Origin: Pseudopyrenochaeta lycopersici
Taxonomy: Eukaryota > Ascomycota > Dothideomycetes > Pleosporales > Pseudopyrenochaetaceae
NCBI GenBank assembly: GCA_003313425.1
Contig: NHZP01000010.1
Span: 930,001-994,000, forward strand
Length of the DNA: 64,000 nucleotides
Reading direction: 5' to 3'
Positions within the stretch are counted from its first letter, which is position 1. Each line of letters begins with the position of its first letter. This document shows, in pieces, positions 22,775-34,472 of the stretch. The position numbers and the translations under genes are program-made. The notes under the pieces are model-generated. The model was not told the origin of the DNA. It did not search any database and was given only the letters and a program-made list of their open reading frames with translations.

Positions 22775-23956
22775 GGGCTCAAGTTTCATTGGATGTTGGT
22801 GGCCTTGGTCGAAGGATAAGAGAACCATAGGAATCATATGTATAGTTTTATGCCGCGCTATCCGTATTTTAGCGCTTCCTGCTATGATCAAGACGTTGAA
22901 CAGGGCCGAAGTGCCCTCCAGTGCGCGTGCCAAACCTTTCCGCCTTGAGCACCGCGAGCCATGGAGGATGGATCACTTGTGAAGATGAGTCATTTATTAT
23001 CGAGCCAATTGGTCAGTGCCAAACTTTGAAAAAGTCAGATAATCTTCAAAAAAGGATTTGCGATGGTGCTCGATAGTTGTTACTGGCTGATGATGAAGAT
23101 GCGCGTCGTCTGTGCGGGTGCCTAGTAAATTACAATCCTCGGTATCATTTCCACTCTCCTGACTCGAACGTGATCTTGACTAGAGCTTGGCTAGAAGACC
23201 GAACTCTATCAAAATAGGGGCATCTACACATCTGCAGAATTGCTCATCACGCAGTCTCAATGCACAATCTGTCGATTATGCGTCGTATTGTTGTTTTGGC
23301 TGTGACCACGACTCCAGATTTCGAGCACGAAGCTCCTCGTGATCTCTCATCAACAAGCTACACTTGCAATCTGAGCGCGGGGTAGTAACTCTTTGGGACT
23401 GATGTGTTTTCGCTTGTTGTAGTGCAGGATGGTCCACCATGACCGGTAAAATGTGAAGTCTGCCTTGCAATTATTTAAGGCACACAAGGCACCCAACACC
23501 CCTCACTCCGCATGCATTCCTTCGAACCTACCCTTTCTACTGGCTGCACAGAGAAATGCTCTGTTAGACATGATAGGAATGGGAGGGTTTTGATTGACTG
23601 TTTGGACATATGGTGAAGCATACTCAGTAATTCATTAACTATGTTCTCGACTACTGGTCTCTGACAACCAGATTGATAAAATTCTAAGGTGTAGATAAAA
23701 TACCAAAATTTCTCCAGGTTCCATCCCAAACCGACTTGTATGCTGGGTATCATATGCAGACGAATACAGAAAAGGAGAAGACTGCCGCCAACGCCATCTT
23801 AAAGCCGTCTAATGCAAAGATTAATGAAGCCATCCACTAAGCGAAAGGATTTCATTAGAATGGGACCACACTTGGTGATTGCAGCTCATTGTTGCAGCCA
23901 CCCACCCAACGTAATACACGCTGGAAGCAAACCGTGTTGAACATAGCGAATCTGCC
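22775..23956. other. intergenic, convergent 3' flanks
   Basis: 1.2 kb with only short conflicting ORFs; nothing recognised. Confidence 0.55.
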
Positions 23957-25007
23957 TTATGATGCACGGTGCAACTCCTTCGAGTTACGATCCAAGCGGC
24001 GGTTCACGGCGCCTAGTACAATCTTAAGAATGCCGGCTGCGGAGAGCTGGGAATCCCCCTCCCCTGTGAATGGGACCGTATCCACAATATCCCTGAGCTC
24101 GTCATCCCCTGCGAGCTCCTTCAGCCCGTCATCGAGCTGCTTCAGATGCTCACGGGCGCCAGGTTCCTTACCAACCTGGAAGAATTGGATGCCGACCTGC
24201 CACGTAGGCGCGTCGAGCTTATCGAGCTTCTTGGCAGCCTGGATGATGGGGGATTCGACATCGTCTGACGGCTCACCATCGGTGATGACGATGATGTTGA
24301 TGGGCTTTGTGGTGTCAGGAGCTCGTTCGTAGCGCTGGAGGTAGGGCTTCAGGATCTTGTTGAGACGTTGACCGGTTGGAGTCGAACCGCTGGGTCTCAC
24401 GGTTTGGAAGATCTCAACAATAGTGCCAGCGGTGGTGATATTCTTGTAGAGTGAGGAGTCGGGGTGGTTGAGGAAGTATATGTCAACACCGTCCGCGTCA
24501 CGCTGGGTGCAGATAGGCGTGATAGTCTCAAGGGCAGCAGCTGTCTCTCTCCAAGAGCGTCCGGCCATAGATCCGGAATCGTCAATCAAGAAGATGGTAT
24601 CAAAACTCTTAAGGAAGGCATAGGGATCAGAATCTGTGCATGCCAAAGCTGATCGTGGTTCATCTGTGGTAGCCCGCGAAGCTGGGCCAGGCGTGTATGC
24701 TGGCGGTGGCTCGCTGTGAGTGCTGGAAAGATTCATGCTTGAGCGGTCTATAGAGAAGTCAGTACATGGGAATTTGTGGTGATTTATAGACATATCAGGT
24801 CAACTTACTTGGCCTGCGCGTCGCTGGTGAGGAGGCAAATGGATTAGTGCTCGAAGGCGGTGCAAGGCCTCCACTACGAGAACCTGCAGGCTTCGGGGTC
24901 TCAGCCTGACGGCCTGGTGCTGAGCCTGTGCTTGCCATATTCCACGTTGGGTCGTTGAGTGGGTTTGATTTTCGCTTTGAGAACGTCTTTTTCAGGCTGC
25001 CGAACAT
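23957..25007 (-). CDS. von Willebrand factor A (VWA) domain protein
   Basis: Two exons, 25007-24809 and 24747-23957, 329 residues, separated by a 61-nt GT/AG intron. The N-terminal ~110 residues are basic then Ser/Pro-rich (MFGSLKKTFSKRKSNP), probably disordered. The VWA domain starts about residue 114: DTIFLIDDSGSMAGRSW contains the MIDAS triad D122-x-S124-x-S126. PTGQRLNKILKPYLQRY supplies the expected Thr region, and INIIVITDGEPSDDVES the distal Asp. The domain fills the rest of the protein, ending about 30 residues after LKIVLGAVNRRLDRN. VWA domains bind ligands through a Mg2+ ion; partner unknown. No signal peptide, so intracellular. The frame extends upstream to a Met at 25100, but MFGSLKK looks the better start. 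Confidence 0.85.
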
Positions 25008-25934
25008 GTCGATGTTCTTGAAGGATGATGGTCGTTGAATGTTGTGGAGATTTAAAAGGCGAAGAGGGTCACCTGCGTTGGTGCACTGTGACGAAGACAT
25101 TTGGGCAAGAGCGAATGATGTGTTTTGGAGTCAGAGGGACAAACAATGGAAAGCGTTGACCTATTTAGGCAAGCTGCAGATCGCGTGCAATGGTGAGTAT
25201 GACAACCCATGGTTCAAAGAAGTTTGTCTTTATACATACCGCTGAGGGGCAACATTATGATATGATCAGATCTTTAATCTGCCTTGCGCTAAGCCTTTGA
25301 ATGGGCCTTGTAATGCGCCATGATCTACTTATTTCCCTGAAACGAGTTAACAGTTACGCTTCAACTTGTCGTACTCAGGGTCCTAGATTGCACAGCCGAC
25401 CGCGCTGAGGCGCAGTTCAATGACTAATAACCAATCATGTGCTGCGCAAAGCCGCAGTACTCAAACTAGCGCTTCCTTCTAGATCCTTCACCAAATCAAT
25501 ATGCAATCCAATCGCCACAAGCGCACGCGATGAACGCTTCCACCGTGCTCAGGAACCCCTCGGCGTAAGGACGATTATGTTGGAAATGCCAGGATACCTT
25601 CGCGCGCGCCATCCCATACCGCCGCTTCAGCCCACCTTCCTTTTTCCCGTCATTGGTGTCATCAAGGCATAATGAAGGCAGACTTCACTTCATACGCCAT
25701 TCTTCTTGCATTTTGTGAACCCGAAGCTTGTTAAGGCATTAGAAATCATGGAGAGGCTATATGCATGCCTTCAGGCCTCATAGATCGTTCAACAGCCAGC
25801 ACGGCTGAACCTGGCGGTCGGCAGAAGCGGCCTAGTGCGGGACTATGCAAGACACTGGACGATGTCGATTTAAGCTTAAATTTGGTTGAGGCTCGTAGGT
25901 CTACTATGGTTGCCTTGGCTGGAGCAGTAATTCT
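25008..25934. other. intergenic, tandem minus-strand genes
   Basis: Promoter side of the VWA gene and 3' flank... of no other gene on this side except the VWA promoter and the end of the BTB-like gene. Only short ORFs, none convincing. Confidence 0.5.
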
Positions 25935-27224
25935 TCAAAAAACATCTCTAGCCGTCCAATCCCTTTCCACAGCCATGAAAAGGTCCCTCACCACAATGTG
26001 TTTACTGAGGCAACTACTCCGCGTCCTCTGATGCCCCTTCCGCTGATACCCGTTCACGAAAGTGCGATTGCCGGTAAGAGATCTTGGATGTGCCCACATA
26101 ACCGGTCGCTTGGCCACTGACCAGGCATACTCTGAGCGGTGAAGGTTCCAGCACTCTGCGCAGATGCCAATGTCAAGGCTGCCTGTATCGAGACTGAGCT
26201 GGTTCTGCACAAGGTCGAGTAGCGGAAGCAGTCTCGATCGCAACCCACAGTGTGCATGGTGACTGTCCACCTGATAGTTTGAGCACTGCCGGAGTGACGA
26301 CAAAAGTCGATCTATGTCTCCCAGATAGTACGTGGGTTCTGTGTTGTCGTAGATTTTGCCCTGCAACCGCAACGTATCTATCTTGTGAAAGAAACGGACC
26401 ATTTCCCCCAGTTGAAATGAATCGCATTGCAGGGATGTATCGTAGCCAAGCTTGCATTGCCTCTCTCCCGAGGTATAAAGCTTGAGGAAGTGTGCTTGTA
26501 AAGAGTTGATAGTCTCCAAGATGTACTCGCGACGTCCAATCATCTCGCCCTCAATGCCGTTCGGGATATCCCACCACAGGGCCTTCGTATGATCCTCCTC
26601 TGTGCCGGGTCGCCATTGGATCGAGTCGCGCATGATCAAATGTTTCGAGTATCTTGTTACCCATGACGGGTGATCGAACAAGAGTCCTACGAGTAATTTC
26701 TGTCGTGCCCTCTCTTCAGTCAACGTTGGACTAGATTTGCCTTTTGCCTTCGCATCAACCAAATGCAGGTATTTCTTCTTTTGCACGAATTTGGATAGGC
26801 ACGCGACCGCATCGAAACGGTCGGCTACGACGGCGAGATTGGCAAGATTGGCGACAGGAGGTGTTGCTACGGCAAGGTCGAAACCGTGCACCGCGCGAAA
26901 GAAGTCTGCAAGCAAGTTTTGTACTGAAGAGACCTTCGCTGTAGCTATCCTACCGACATTAATAATCGATATATGGGGAAGCTCGTCCGTGGAGGCATCT
27001 GCGATGTTCGAGTGCCCTTGTACGTTCAAGGCTGCAAGCGCTGCTGACAATTGCCGCCCCTCGCTGAAGCGATTGCTTAGTAGATTCTGAAAGTACCGTG
27101 AGCTCTGCTGCAACGTCTTCGAGTCTACGCGGTACGCGAAACGGTGGCGTCCTTCTTCTTGGGCAATGTCAAGGATGAGATCGCCGTTCGAGGCAATGAC
27201 TAAAGGCTCGTCCTCTTCTGACAT
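25935..27224 (-). CDS. BTB/POZ-like domain hypothetical protein, 429 aa
   Basis: Frame of 481 residues from 27380; I prefer the in-frame Met at 27224 (MSEEDEPLVIASNGDLILDI), giving 429, because the upstream 52 residues look unlike protein (RLWTSPSTSHPPPQRIAS). The N-terminal ~150 residues resemble a fungal BTB domain: NGDLILDIAQEE, RFAYRVDSKTLQQSSRYFQN, HISIINVGRI and a segment ending ATPPVANLANLAVVADRFDA, the usual layout of BTB nuclear-type hypotheticals. The remainder (to about residue 350) is helix-rich with a possible Cys pair, GICAEC. BTB domains mediate dimerisation or cullin-3 binding; whether this one does is not known. No signal peptide or membrane segment. Confidence 0.75.
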   Translation of the reverse strand: MSEEDEPLVIASNGDLILDIAQEEGRHRFAYRVDSKTLQQSSRYFQNLLSNRFSEGRQLSAALAALNVQGHSNIADASTDELPHISIINVGRIATAKVSSVQNLLADFFRAVHGFDLAVATPPVANLANLAVVADRFDAVACLSKFVQKKKYLHLVDAKAKGKSSPTLTEERARQKLLVGLLFDHPSWVTRYSKHLIMRDSIQWRPGTEEDHTKALWWDIPNGIEGEMIGRREYILETINSLQAHFLKLYTSGERQCKLGYDTSLQCDSFQLGEMVRFFHKIDTLRLQGKIYDNTEPTYYLGDIDRLLSSLRQCSNYQVDSHHAHCGLRSRLLPLLDLVQNQLSLDTGSLDIGICAECWNLHRSEYAWSVAKRPVMWAHPRSLTGNRTFVNGYQRKGHQRTRSSCLSKHIVVRDLFMAVERDWTARDVF

Positions 27225-27380
27225 ATTGTAGGCGTTTTTTGGCTTTTCCTCGGAACAACGCTCTTCATGGATAGGGCCAAAACATGGTGACTCAATAGAG
27301 GCGATACGCTGTGGTGGTGGGTGAGAAGTCGAAGGCGAGGTCCACAGCCTGCGGGCTGAGCAACGACCTCCTGTAGCCAA

Positions 27381-27995
27381 CCAATAAGAGATCTAGGGCT
27401 GTGAGCTTTGGGCGCATTTGCGCTCAAGGCTTCCCTGAACTTCGCCATCCCCAACACATCTTCAATAGTTACTTGGTCTGAGCCCCTTTCTCCTCTATAT
27501 GTTCATTATGTCCATTCCCCCCTTTCATGAGAGTGTGAGGTCCGAGGCCAGACCATTCCATTTCATTTGAAGAAGCCAGCCCATGACAGACTGTTACCTC
27601 AACCTGACACAGTCATCCCTTTGCGCAACTGCTTTGGTGTCTCTGACAGACTATCAGGTCCTCATTTCACTTTATAGAGTCTGAGATAATGACAACTCCA
27701 TGAAGTTAGGTGCGTTCACAAGTCTCCCACATGACCAGACAAGTATCACGATACCTCAACAAGGAGACAAATATGAAAGAAGGTAGATCTCATTCATCTA
27801 AACATAAGAGATTCGAATTTCAAACAATGCGAGTCCTGCTTCTGAGACTTCTATAAACGCCGTCTCCAAATGCACATGCCTGGGTATCTTTCTGAACCGG
27901 TACGCCGAATCAACAAATGAAATGGTAGCTGGAATAGCTGTGCAGGACCATCGTCCAGATCAAAATTTCCACTTCTGCGAACACCTCAAGCCCCC
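27381..27995. other. intergenic, tandem minus-strand genes
   Basis: Probable promoter side of the BTB-like gene. No recognisable feature. Confidence 0.5.
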
Positions 27996-28286
27996 TTATC
28001 GTCGATTAGGAAGCTTCATACGCATCCACTCATCCCCCACAATCGCATGGCCAACGCGCGAATCGTAGAACATGCGTTGCCTCTGTAGTCGCTCCTGCAA
28101 ACTTAGTCGCTTGCGCCATAGCTTTCCTTTGGGGTCGCGGTAGTACTCGTGGGTTTCTTCGCCAATGATGGTGTGCAGCGCTTGTTCTTCGGGGTTCATC
28201 CGGCAGTAGTAGGAGGGTTTTGGTAGTGGCTTTTCGCCACTGAGCCGGGAGGAGATGGACTCCATGCTGAACCGGGTTGGAATCAT
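27996..28286 (-). CDS. small hypothetical protein, 96 aa
   Basis: Short intact frame with protein-like composition: hydrophilic, helix-forming, with charged blocks (NPEEQALHTIIGEETHEYYR, then KGKLWRKRLSLQERLQRQR and VGDEWMRMKLPNRR). No domain recognised, no signal peptide. An in-frame Met at residue 8 is an alternative start. The ordered composition and lack of a better overlapping frame argue for a gene, but chance cannot be excluded from sequence alone. Confidence 0.45.
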   Translation of the reverse strand: MIPTRFSMESISSRLSGEKPLPKPSYYCRMNPEEQALHTIIGEETHEYYRDPKGKLWRKRLSLQERLQRQRMFYDSRVGHAIVGDEWMRMKLPNRR

Positions 28287-29946
28287 GATGGAATTGTGAG
28301 AAGATTGGTTTTATGTTGCGTAGCTGTTCTGAATATGTGTTCGTCGTTGGCGATATGTACTCCTAAGGGGTGTGGCTGTGGGATGCGGACCGATTCCAGG
28401 TTTGAGAATGTTGGTTTGAGGATGTTCAGAGACAGTCGAGGAAAAAGCGTCTGGTTTTCAAAAATTGTTGATGCACAATGTTGAGCATTTGATAAGGCGT
28501 TCCAGAGTTGGGTTGGCGGCACTGTGGTTTTCGCTCAACAGTGTCGTTCAAAAGTGCGGTACCGACATTGATTCAGCCAATGACCCACAACGGTTTTAAA
28601 CACCACATACGGGAGATGATAAGAGGCTTTTGAGCACGAGGACTGCGGGGGTAACATATATTCGCAAATCTCACAAGACAGGGATGCTTGGCCGTGATAT
28701 TGCGCCTGCTTAGTTGCGTGTGCTTTGGGGTTACCACGCATGTTCCAAGCTCCGCCCAGGGAGCACAGCTTGAAACTTATTCCAGACACCCTCTAGTTAC
28801 TAGCACAATGCTGCAGATCCACGAGTACAAACATGAACTGCAGGTTCAGTAGGCGCGGCACTCTCCTGCCACGACTCTGCTCAGTGCTTGGCCTCTCAAG
28901 AGTACGCAACATTTGACGCCGCGCCGAGAAAGGCTGAGGCTTGACTGGAATGAAGATCATAGTCCCAAGACACCGCAAAGAGGACAACACAGTAACCCAG
29001 GGCAGATCCCTATTACCAAGACCTTGGCGTTTAGTGAGCGATGTAAAAGTGCAAGAAGCAATTCTAAATGGAGCGATCGGCGGTTTTATGACACGCTAGG
29101 TTCGACAATGCGTACGCCATCCCGCGTGAGCCCCATCGTCGCGGATGTAGATCAAAAGCACGATACTGATCCCCTCGGCCTCATTTGTCGATTTTGCCTG
29201 ACATGACCAGCATCGGAGTGTCATCGGGGTGTACTGGGGATGAATCTTCGCATTGCTAATACACAGCCATCCAGATCCACATCTTGAAACAACACCGCTT
29301 TTGACAAACGGTCAGTCGGCCATACACGTATTCTAGCATAAAGCGAGTGTCGCCGTTGAGATCAATATAGTATACCGGGCGCAATTTCCCCGGAATAATA
29401 TCAAGTCTCCAATCATCTCATTTTCGAACATTGAGCTTCATTTCGGTCGGCGCAGTAGTCGCTCAATCAGAGCTCGGCGGAGCTTGCTGTTGTTGGCATC
29501 ATTCACGGCTTCTGCGGCAATTGACAGGGGTGTGCACCTTGCGCTGCCCGATGTCGAGTCCGCATGTGTGAAATTGAAACCAACATGCTTCCTTCGAAGC
29601 GCCCGAATACACACAAGTGCCATTTGACATTCTTGGCCACTATGTAGTAAAACGATTGGAAATCATGCTGATATTCAAATGACAAAGATAACGGGTCTGG
29701 ACACGACACTGAAAAGAAGGCAATTCATCGGTCAAGCTTAGGTGGGATGTGATCGATAAGTAAGGGAATATGGATATGACAGCATTAAAACGATACTAGA
29801 AGAAAATGCCACGACATCATGAGCGCATTGGATTAGCTTAGCAACTACGTAAGAGACCTAGCAAAGAGCAAAGATATGGTCAAAATCCAATCAGCATGTT
29901 GACGTAGCCGGGACTACCCGTTACAAAAACTACACTGAAATCAGAA
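28287..29946. other. intergenic, tandem minus-strand genes
   Basis: 1.7 kb with short ORFs only (up to 97 codons), none recognised. No repeat or RNA gene seen. Confidence 0.5.
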
Positions 29947-31680
29947 TCAGTACAGATCGTCCCAAGCAGTGCCACTATCAGATGGCCGTCTGCCTCTTGG
30001 CGTGACCGGCGGCGTCACCTCCCCCGCATCGGCATCTCTCTCTTCATCATCCCACTCACCTTCCTCCACCACATCCGCAGACTTGAAAGCACTATCTTCA
30101 AATTTGTCGCTCCCAAAAGCCGAGTACATCGACTGGGCACGAGGTGGGGGCAGAGTGCTCGCATCATCCTGATCTGCAAGAGCACCAGTGCGCGGGGCAA
30201 GCATGACGCGGTACTTGTCAACTAGCTGCTCTTTCATCTCAGGAGTGCTGTAGAGGGGATCGTCGAGGGGATCTTGATGAGCGTCACGGGCCGACATCTT
30301 TCCAACACCATCCCTTCCGCCATCATATGATGCGATGGTCGGTGTCAAAGCCGTGGAGCATGAGGGTTGCCTAGGTTCATAAAGTGAGGGCCAGCGTTGT
30401 GGCAGGGTATCCAAATCACTGATAATAGAGTCGTGCCGGCTATGTGTACGTGGTTCAGTCTGAGACTCAAGCTTCGGTGCTTCTGGACGACGGGGTCGAA
30501 GTGGAGCAGGAAGATAGAACCTACCCACTGACGAGATACTATCCTCTGGACGGACCGTCGATTCTGAAACACTAGAAGGAAATCGACGGAGTGGTGTATG
30601 CGTTGTCGTGGAAATACTTTCACATAAACGAGACATGTCGAATCCAAGTGGTGCCACCGGGGTGAGGCAGTGCACGTTGCTTGGGCGTGGTACGGGTCCA
30701 AGCTTGTCATCGTTCCTAGTGGAGGATGCGAAATTCGTCGGTTGGTCTGGCTCAGTGGTATCTATGCCGGTACCTGGCTTTTGAATAGCAGAGTACTGGC
30801 TCATTCGATGTCGATGTTCAGAATCCGTCGACAACCCGGCACATCCACTCTGGTGACTGACACAGGTATTATCATGACTTGATGGGTTCTGAGATGTTGT
30901 AACCTCAAAGCTGTGACGTGTATGGTACGAATACTTGTCGTGACGAAGGCGTCGCTGCTCCACTTTCCACTCACGCCGCATCTGCTTCATTTTCAAGCCT
31001 AACTCACCTGCCTCAAACAACAACTGGTTACCGTTGGTGGAAGCTTTGATCAAGTACCGCACGAAGCGAAGGCGCTTGGAGCGAATCCTCTCAAAGCCCA
31101 TTTCCCCACGAAGAATATCCGTACCAGTGGCTTTCTCTTTCATGCGCCCTACCATTCCCGCAAAGAGGGCAAAGAGGACGTCATGGTCTGAGCCTATACG
31201 AGCAATAATGCATGCTGGACAATTGTCAGATTGGAAGGTCCATTTCATACCACAACGGAGTGGCTCGCGGCCAGGAGGCGGAGATGTCTCGATCCTAAAG
31301 TCATTCTGCCACATCTGTGACACTGGCTCAAGCTGACGAACCTTCACCTCCTGGTCCTCTGTCAGAACATTTGACATGATGAGCGGGTATAGGAATTTGC
31401 CGATAGCACTCTCAATCTCGTATTGGACCCATGTTAAGATGTCGTGAACAAGGTGAGCGTTTAGTCCACTGTGTGTTGAACAGAGATTGGTAGAGGAGAT
31501 GGAAAATTGGGACGAGCGAAGGCGACGAGGCAGATTTTCGATGTTCTTCGTATGTATTCGATGGGTCTTCTCTTTACTCTGCGAATCTGGGAGCGGCACG
31601 CCCTGGAAAATGCAGGCTAATTGCTTCATTTCGCTATTGTGTAGGCGACAAGTCTCTATCTTCGCTCCAAGAAGCCACAT
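29947..31680 (-). CDS. conserved-looking hypothetical protein, 577 aa
   Basis: Uninterrupted frame of 577 residues. Residues ~75-260 look like a helical, folded domain: HLVHDILTWVQYEIESAIGK, WQNDFRIETSPPPG, a Cys pair in DNCPACIIARIGSDHDVLFA, then LRFVRYLIKASTNGNQLLFE. This is followed by a basic coiled-coil-like stretch (LKMKQMRREWKVEQRRLRHD). The remaining ~310 residues are Ser/Pro/Thr-rich and probably disordered, with PPVTPRGRRPS near the end. I recognise the general style of an uncharacterised Dothideomycete family but no function. The start at 31680 is the first Met; a later in-frame Met (MKQLACIF, residue 18) is possible. No signal peptide. Confidence 0.75.
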   Translation of the reverse strand: MWLLGAKIETCRLHNSEMKQLACIFQGVPLPDSQSKEKTHRIHTKNIENLPRRLRSSQFSISSTNLCSTHSGLNAHLVHDILTWVQYEIESAIGKFLYPLIMSNVLTEDQEVKVRQLEPVSQMWQNDFRIETSPPPGREPLRCGMKWTFQSDNCPACIIARIGSDHDVLFALFAGMVGRMKEKATGTDILRGEMGFERIRSKRLRFVRYLIKASTNGNQLLFEAGELGLKMKQMRREWKVEQRRLRHDKYSYHTRHSFEVTTSQNPSSHDNTCVSHQSGCAGLSTDSEHRHRMSQYSAIQKPGTGIDTTEPDQPTNFASSTRNDDKLGPVPRPSNVHCLTPVAPLGFDMSRLCESISTTTHTPLRRFPSSVSESTVRPEDSISSVGRFYLPAPLRPRRPEAPKLESQTEPRTHSRHDSIISDLDTLPQRWPSLYEPRQPSCSTALTPTIASYDGGRDGVGKMSARDAHQDPLDDPLYSTPEMKEQLVDKYRVMLAPRTGALADQDDASTLPPPRAQSMYSAFGSDKFEDSAFKSADVVEEGEWDDEERDADAGEVTPPVTPRGRRPSDSGTAWDDLY

Positions 31681-32515
31681 CTTGACTATATCTCGATATT
31701 CGTGCGAAACGTGGTATGCTGGGTTAATTTGAAGTGATGGCGAATGTTAAGCGGCGCTGAAGCTTTGCTGAATCTCTGATACCACGGGTACAGAATACTG
31801 CGATGCAGGGATAAATATACAAACGACACAAAGAAGGCACATTGTGTTGGTACCATGTGGTGAAAAGTACACATCGTCGCGGCATGTTGTGAAAGGATAG
31901 TGTAGATGCGACTGATGGCAACCATGTCAATACATGTCCGCGCATAGTGTGTAGCCTTTCGAAATGAAACGGGTGAGATGTACTCCGGGCATCAAAAATG
32001 GAACACTGTATAATAACAAATACTGGGCCGCCATATGTGGATCGAAGACAGTTTCAGGCCATGTAAACCACTTGCAAAACGAAAAAGCCTGGGTAGTGGG
32101 TTGTGTGCAAGTAAACAATGTATGTTCATCCACTTGCTGCGCCCTCGAAGTTGCAAGAGTAAATACGGTAGTTCGTAATTGGGAAGCGACAGGTGAAGTT
32201 GATGAATAGGAATAATCGGATTGAGTATTGTGATTCCAACTGCCCAGCAAACGCCGTCCCGGCCTTCATACAGTACATGAGCGAATGGTGGCCTCGTTTT
32301 CACGAAACCGTAAAGTTATAAAATAAAAGCCACTGTGGGCGAGGTAAAGATGAAGCCTCTAGAAATTCCAAGAAGAAGGAATATGAAGTAATACATTGAA
32401 GCGAATGTATCGGAACCTCCCGAAAGTTATTCACCAGAAGACTATAAATTACTTATCGCAGATGAATGGTGTTGTTTGCACATGAAATTCTTTAGTTCAA
32501 AATAGCCAACAGCCT
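31681..32515. other. intergenic, tandem minus-strand genes
   Basis: Promoter side of the 577-aa gene and 3' flank of SUR2. The segment near 32280-32510 is AT-rich. Overlapping ORFs at 31927-32303 on both strands conflict and look spurious. Confidence 0.5.
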
Positions 32516-33882
32516 TTAATCCGAACTCCGGACCCCTAAAACGTTCGCTCTCCTTCCGTGGAGGTTCTGGTTGACGATATTTGTCAGGTCCTTGAAATTT
32601 CCTGCAGAAGACGAGAAGCTGCTAGCTTTCTTGCGAGAAATGCGAGGCGTTCCTGCGCCCTGTGACCGCAAGTTCTCATCATTTGGTAATGCAGACGCTC
32701 CGACAGACCCTGCAGGCACTGTTGTAGTCTCATTCTCCTTTTCTTGGTCGAGTTTCTGTTGTGCAGTGCGGCGGGCGCGCTCGTACTTTTCGGTCACGTC
32801 ACCCTTGTACATAGTTCCGCCTAATCGATCCAAGTAGACGAAGAACGGCTGCGAGAAGTTGGTCTTGATACCCCAGCTTTGATGGTGAATATCGTGATAG
32901 GCGGCGTTGTTCGGGAAGATCCAGTGAATTGGATCGTAAGGGAACGCGTAGCCACCGTGGTCAAGCACTGTCTTGATAGTCGAACCGGTGAAGAACCACA
33001 TCGACTGGCGCAACGTCAGACCTGTGAGCAAGTAGCTCAGTCCGGCGCCTAGTGTATCCAGAGCAAAGCCTTCAAGTGGGTGGTTGTACAGAGCGCCATA
33101 GGCATACGGGACGTAGAGACGATGATGACGCGAGTGGAAGGTTACTGTGCATGTTAGTCGCGAGTCTAGTCAATGGTTTTAGTCATGTGAAGCCCACCAT
33201 ATAACCACTTGTTCATGTGCATGGCACGATGCAGCATATACTCCCACGCGTCCATAATCACAACGGCAGCAGCGAACTGTATCGCCGGGATAGCGTACCA
33301 GTATGCAAAGCTAGCGGTAGCCAATTCCCACGAAGCAAAGGCTGGGACCATGGTCTGCTCGCCTGCGATTGTCGCTGTCTGCAGCAGCGCGGGGTACTTT
33401 CCTCCGACAAGGACCGAGGAGAGTGTGGGCTGAGATATGGAAATCTTCGAGGCCAACGCTACAGGGTCTACTCCTACTGCGGAAAAGACGAAGGGAACTG
33501 CGCGCTGTGCGAGTCGGAGCTTCTGCGCGTACCAGGCTACGTCGTAGTCGGCTTTGCCTGTGGTTGGTGGATCATCGAATATCGAAAGACTGAATGAGGC
33601 TATGATTTGAATGATCTGCTGTAATATGACGTCGCGTAGCACTTCGTACCGCGACACATGGTTGCGCTTCAAGACCTCGGCTGGAGTGTGCAATCGGTAC
33701 TGTGGAAAGAGATCGTATACGTCAATGGCGTGGAATATCAGCGAGACAATCCAGTAGCCAAGGACTGGCAAGGCGGCCTGTATGAACTCATCGGAAACCC
33801 ATGAGGTGAGCGGTGGTAGAGGCTTCAGGGTGTAATCGGGCAACGGCGGGAGGTCGTATGCGGTGATGTTCGCGCTCGCCAT
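32516..33882 (-). CDS. SUR2: sphinganine C4-hydroxylase (fatty acid hydroxylase superfamily)
   Basis: Converts dihydrosphingosine (or dihydroceramide) to the 4-hydroxylated phytosphingosine form in the ER membrane. Two exons, 33882-33198 and 33144-32516, 437 residues; the 53-nt intron is GT/AG and keeps frame. The di-iron histidine boxes are visible: HRAMH (218-222), HSRHH (232-236, directly after the splice junction) and HDIHH (312-316). Hydrophobic segments near residues 37-52, 85-100 and 190-210 fit a multi-pass ER enzyme. YVPYAYGALYNHPLEG is typical of the superfamily. The C-terminal ~95 residues are a hydrophilic Ser/Lys-rich extension, longer than in the ~350-residue yeast enzyme. SUR2 rather than another sterol-desaturase-like enzyme is based on remembered similarity. 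Shares a 590-bp divergent promoter with TCTP. Confidence 0.88.
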
Positions 33883-34472
33883 GGTGCGGCGGAGGCTCAG
33901 AGGTGGTGAATATTAGGCTCTATAGTGTACGTAGTTGACGCGAAGACGAGACGGAGAGAAATCGGGGACGAGACGGGGTATATAGCGCGGTGGTGCGAGG
34001 GGATGAGGATGTAAGCAAACGTCGGGGGCAGAGGCGGAGCAAGACCGGATGCCGCGGACCAGGGAAATTAGGGAGAAAGCGCGATGCTGTGGGATGTAGA
34101 GAGCAGGAAGCGCTGCACAATTGGGGGAAGGCGGGCTCAGAAAGGAGAGGCTGAGGTGAGCAGAGCAGATATGGGGAGATGTCGTGTGAGAGTGGTGCTT
34201 GCGAGCAACAGGAGACGACGCATCATGACAATTCGCCGCCGCCGGAACCAGGCTCGCTCTCCATTTGCCTCCCGTGCCCTGTGCGAGCAGCCTTGGACGC
34301 TAGGCGCTGCTTTGGGCATAGCGCCTCACCCTCCCAATTTTCGACCCCACCAAATTCTTTCCTCCCACTTCGAGTCGCCAGCGCTTCACTCCCGCCCAGC
34401 GTACAAGAACTCCGACCTCCAAGCCGGCCGTCTTCCAATCCTCCCTCTCACACAGCCACACGACTATTCACC
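33883..34472. promoter_or_regulatory. divergent promoter region SUR2 / TCTP
   Basis: 590 bp between two start codons pointing apart. The last ~150 bases before the TCTP start are strongly C/T-rich on the plus strand. ORFs inside are shadows. No individual factor site is claimed. Confidence 0.5.
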
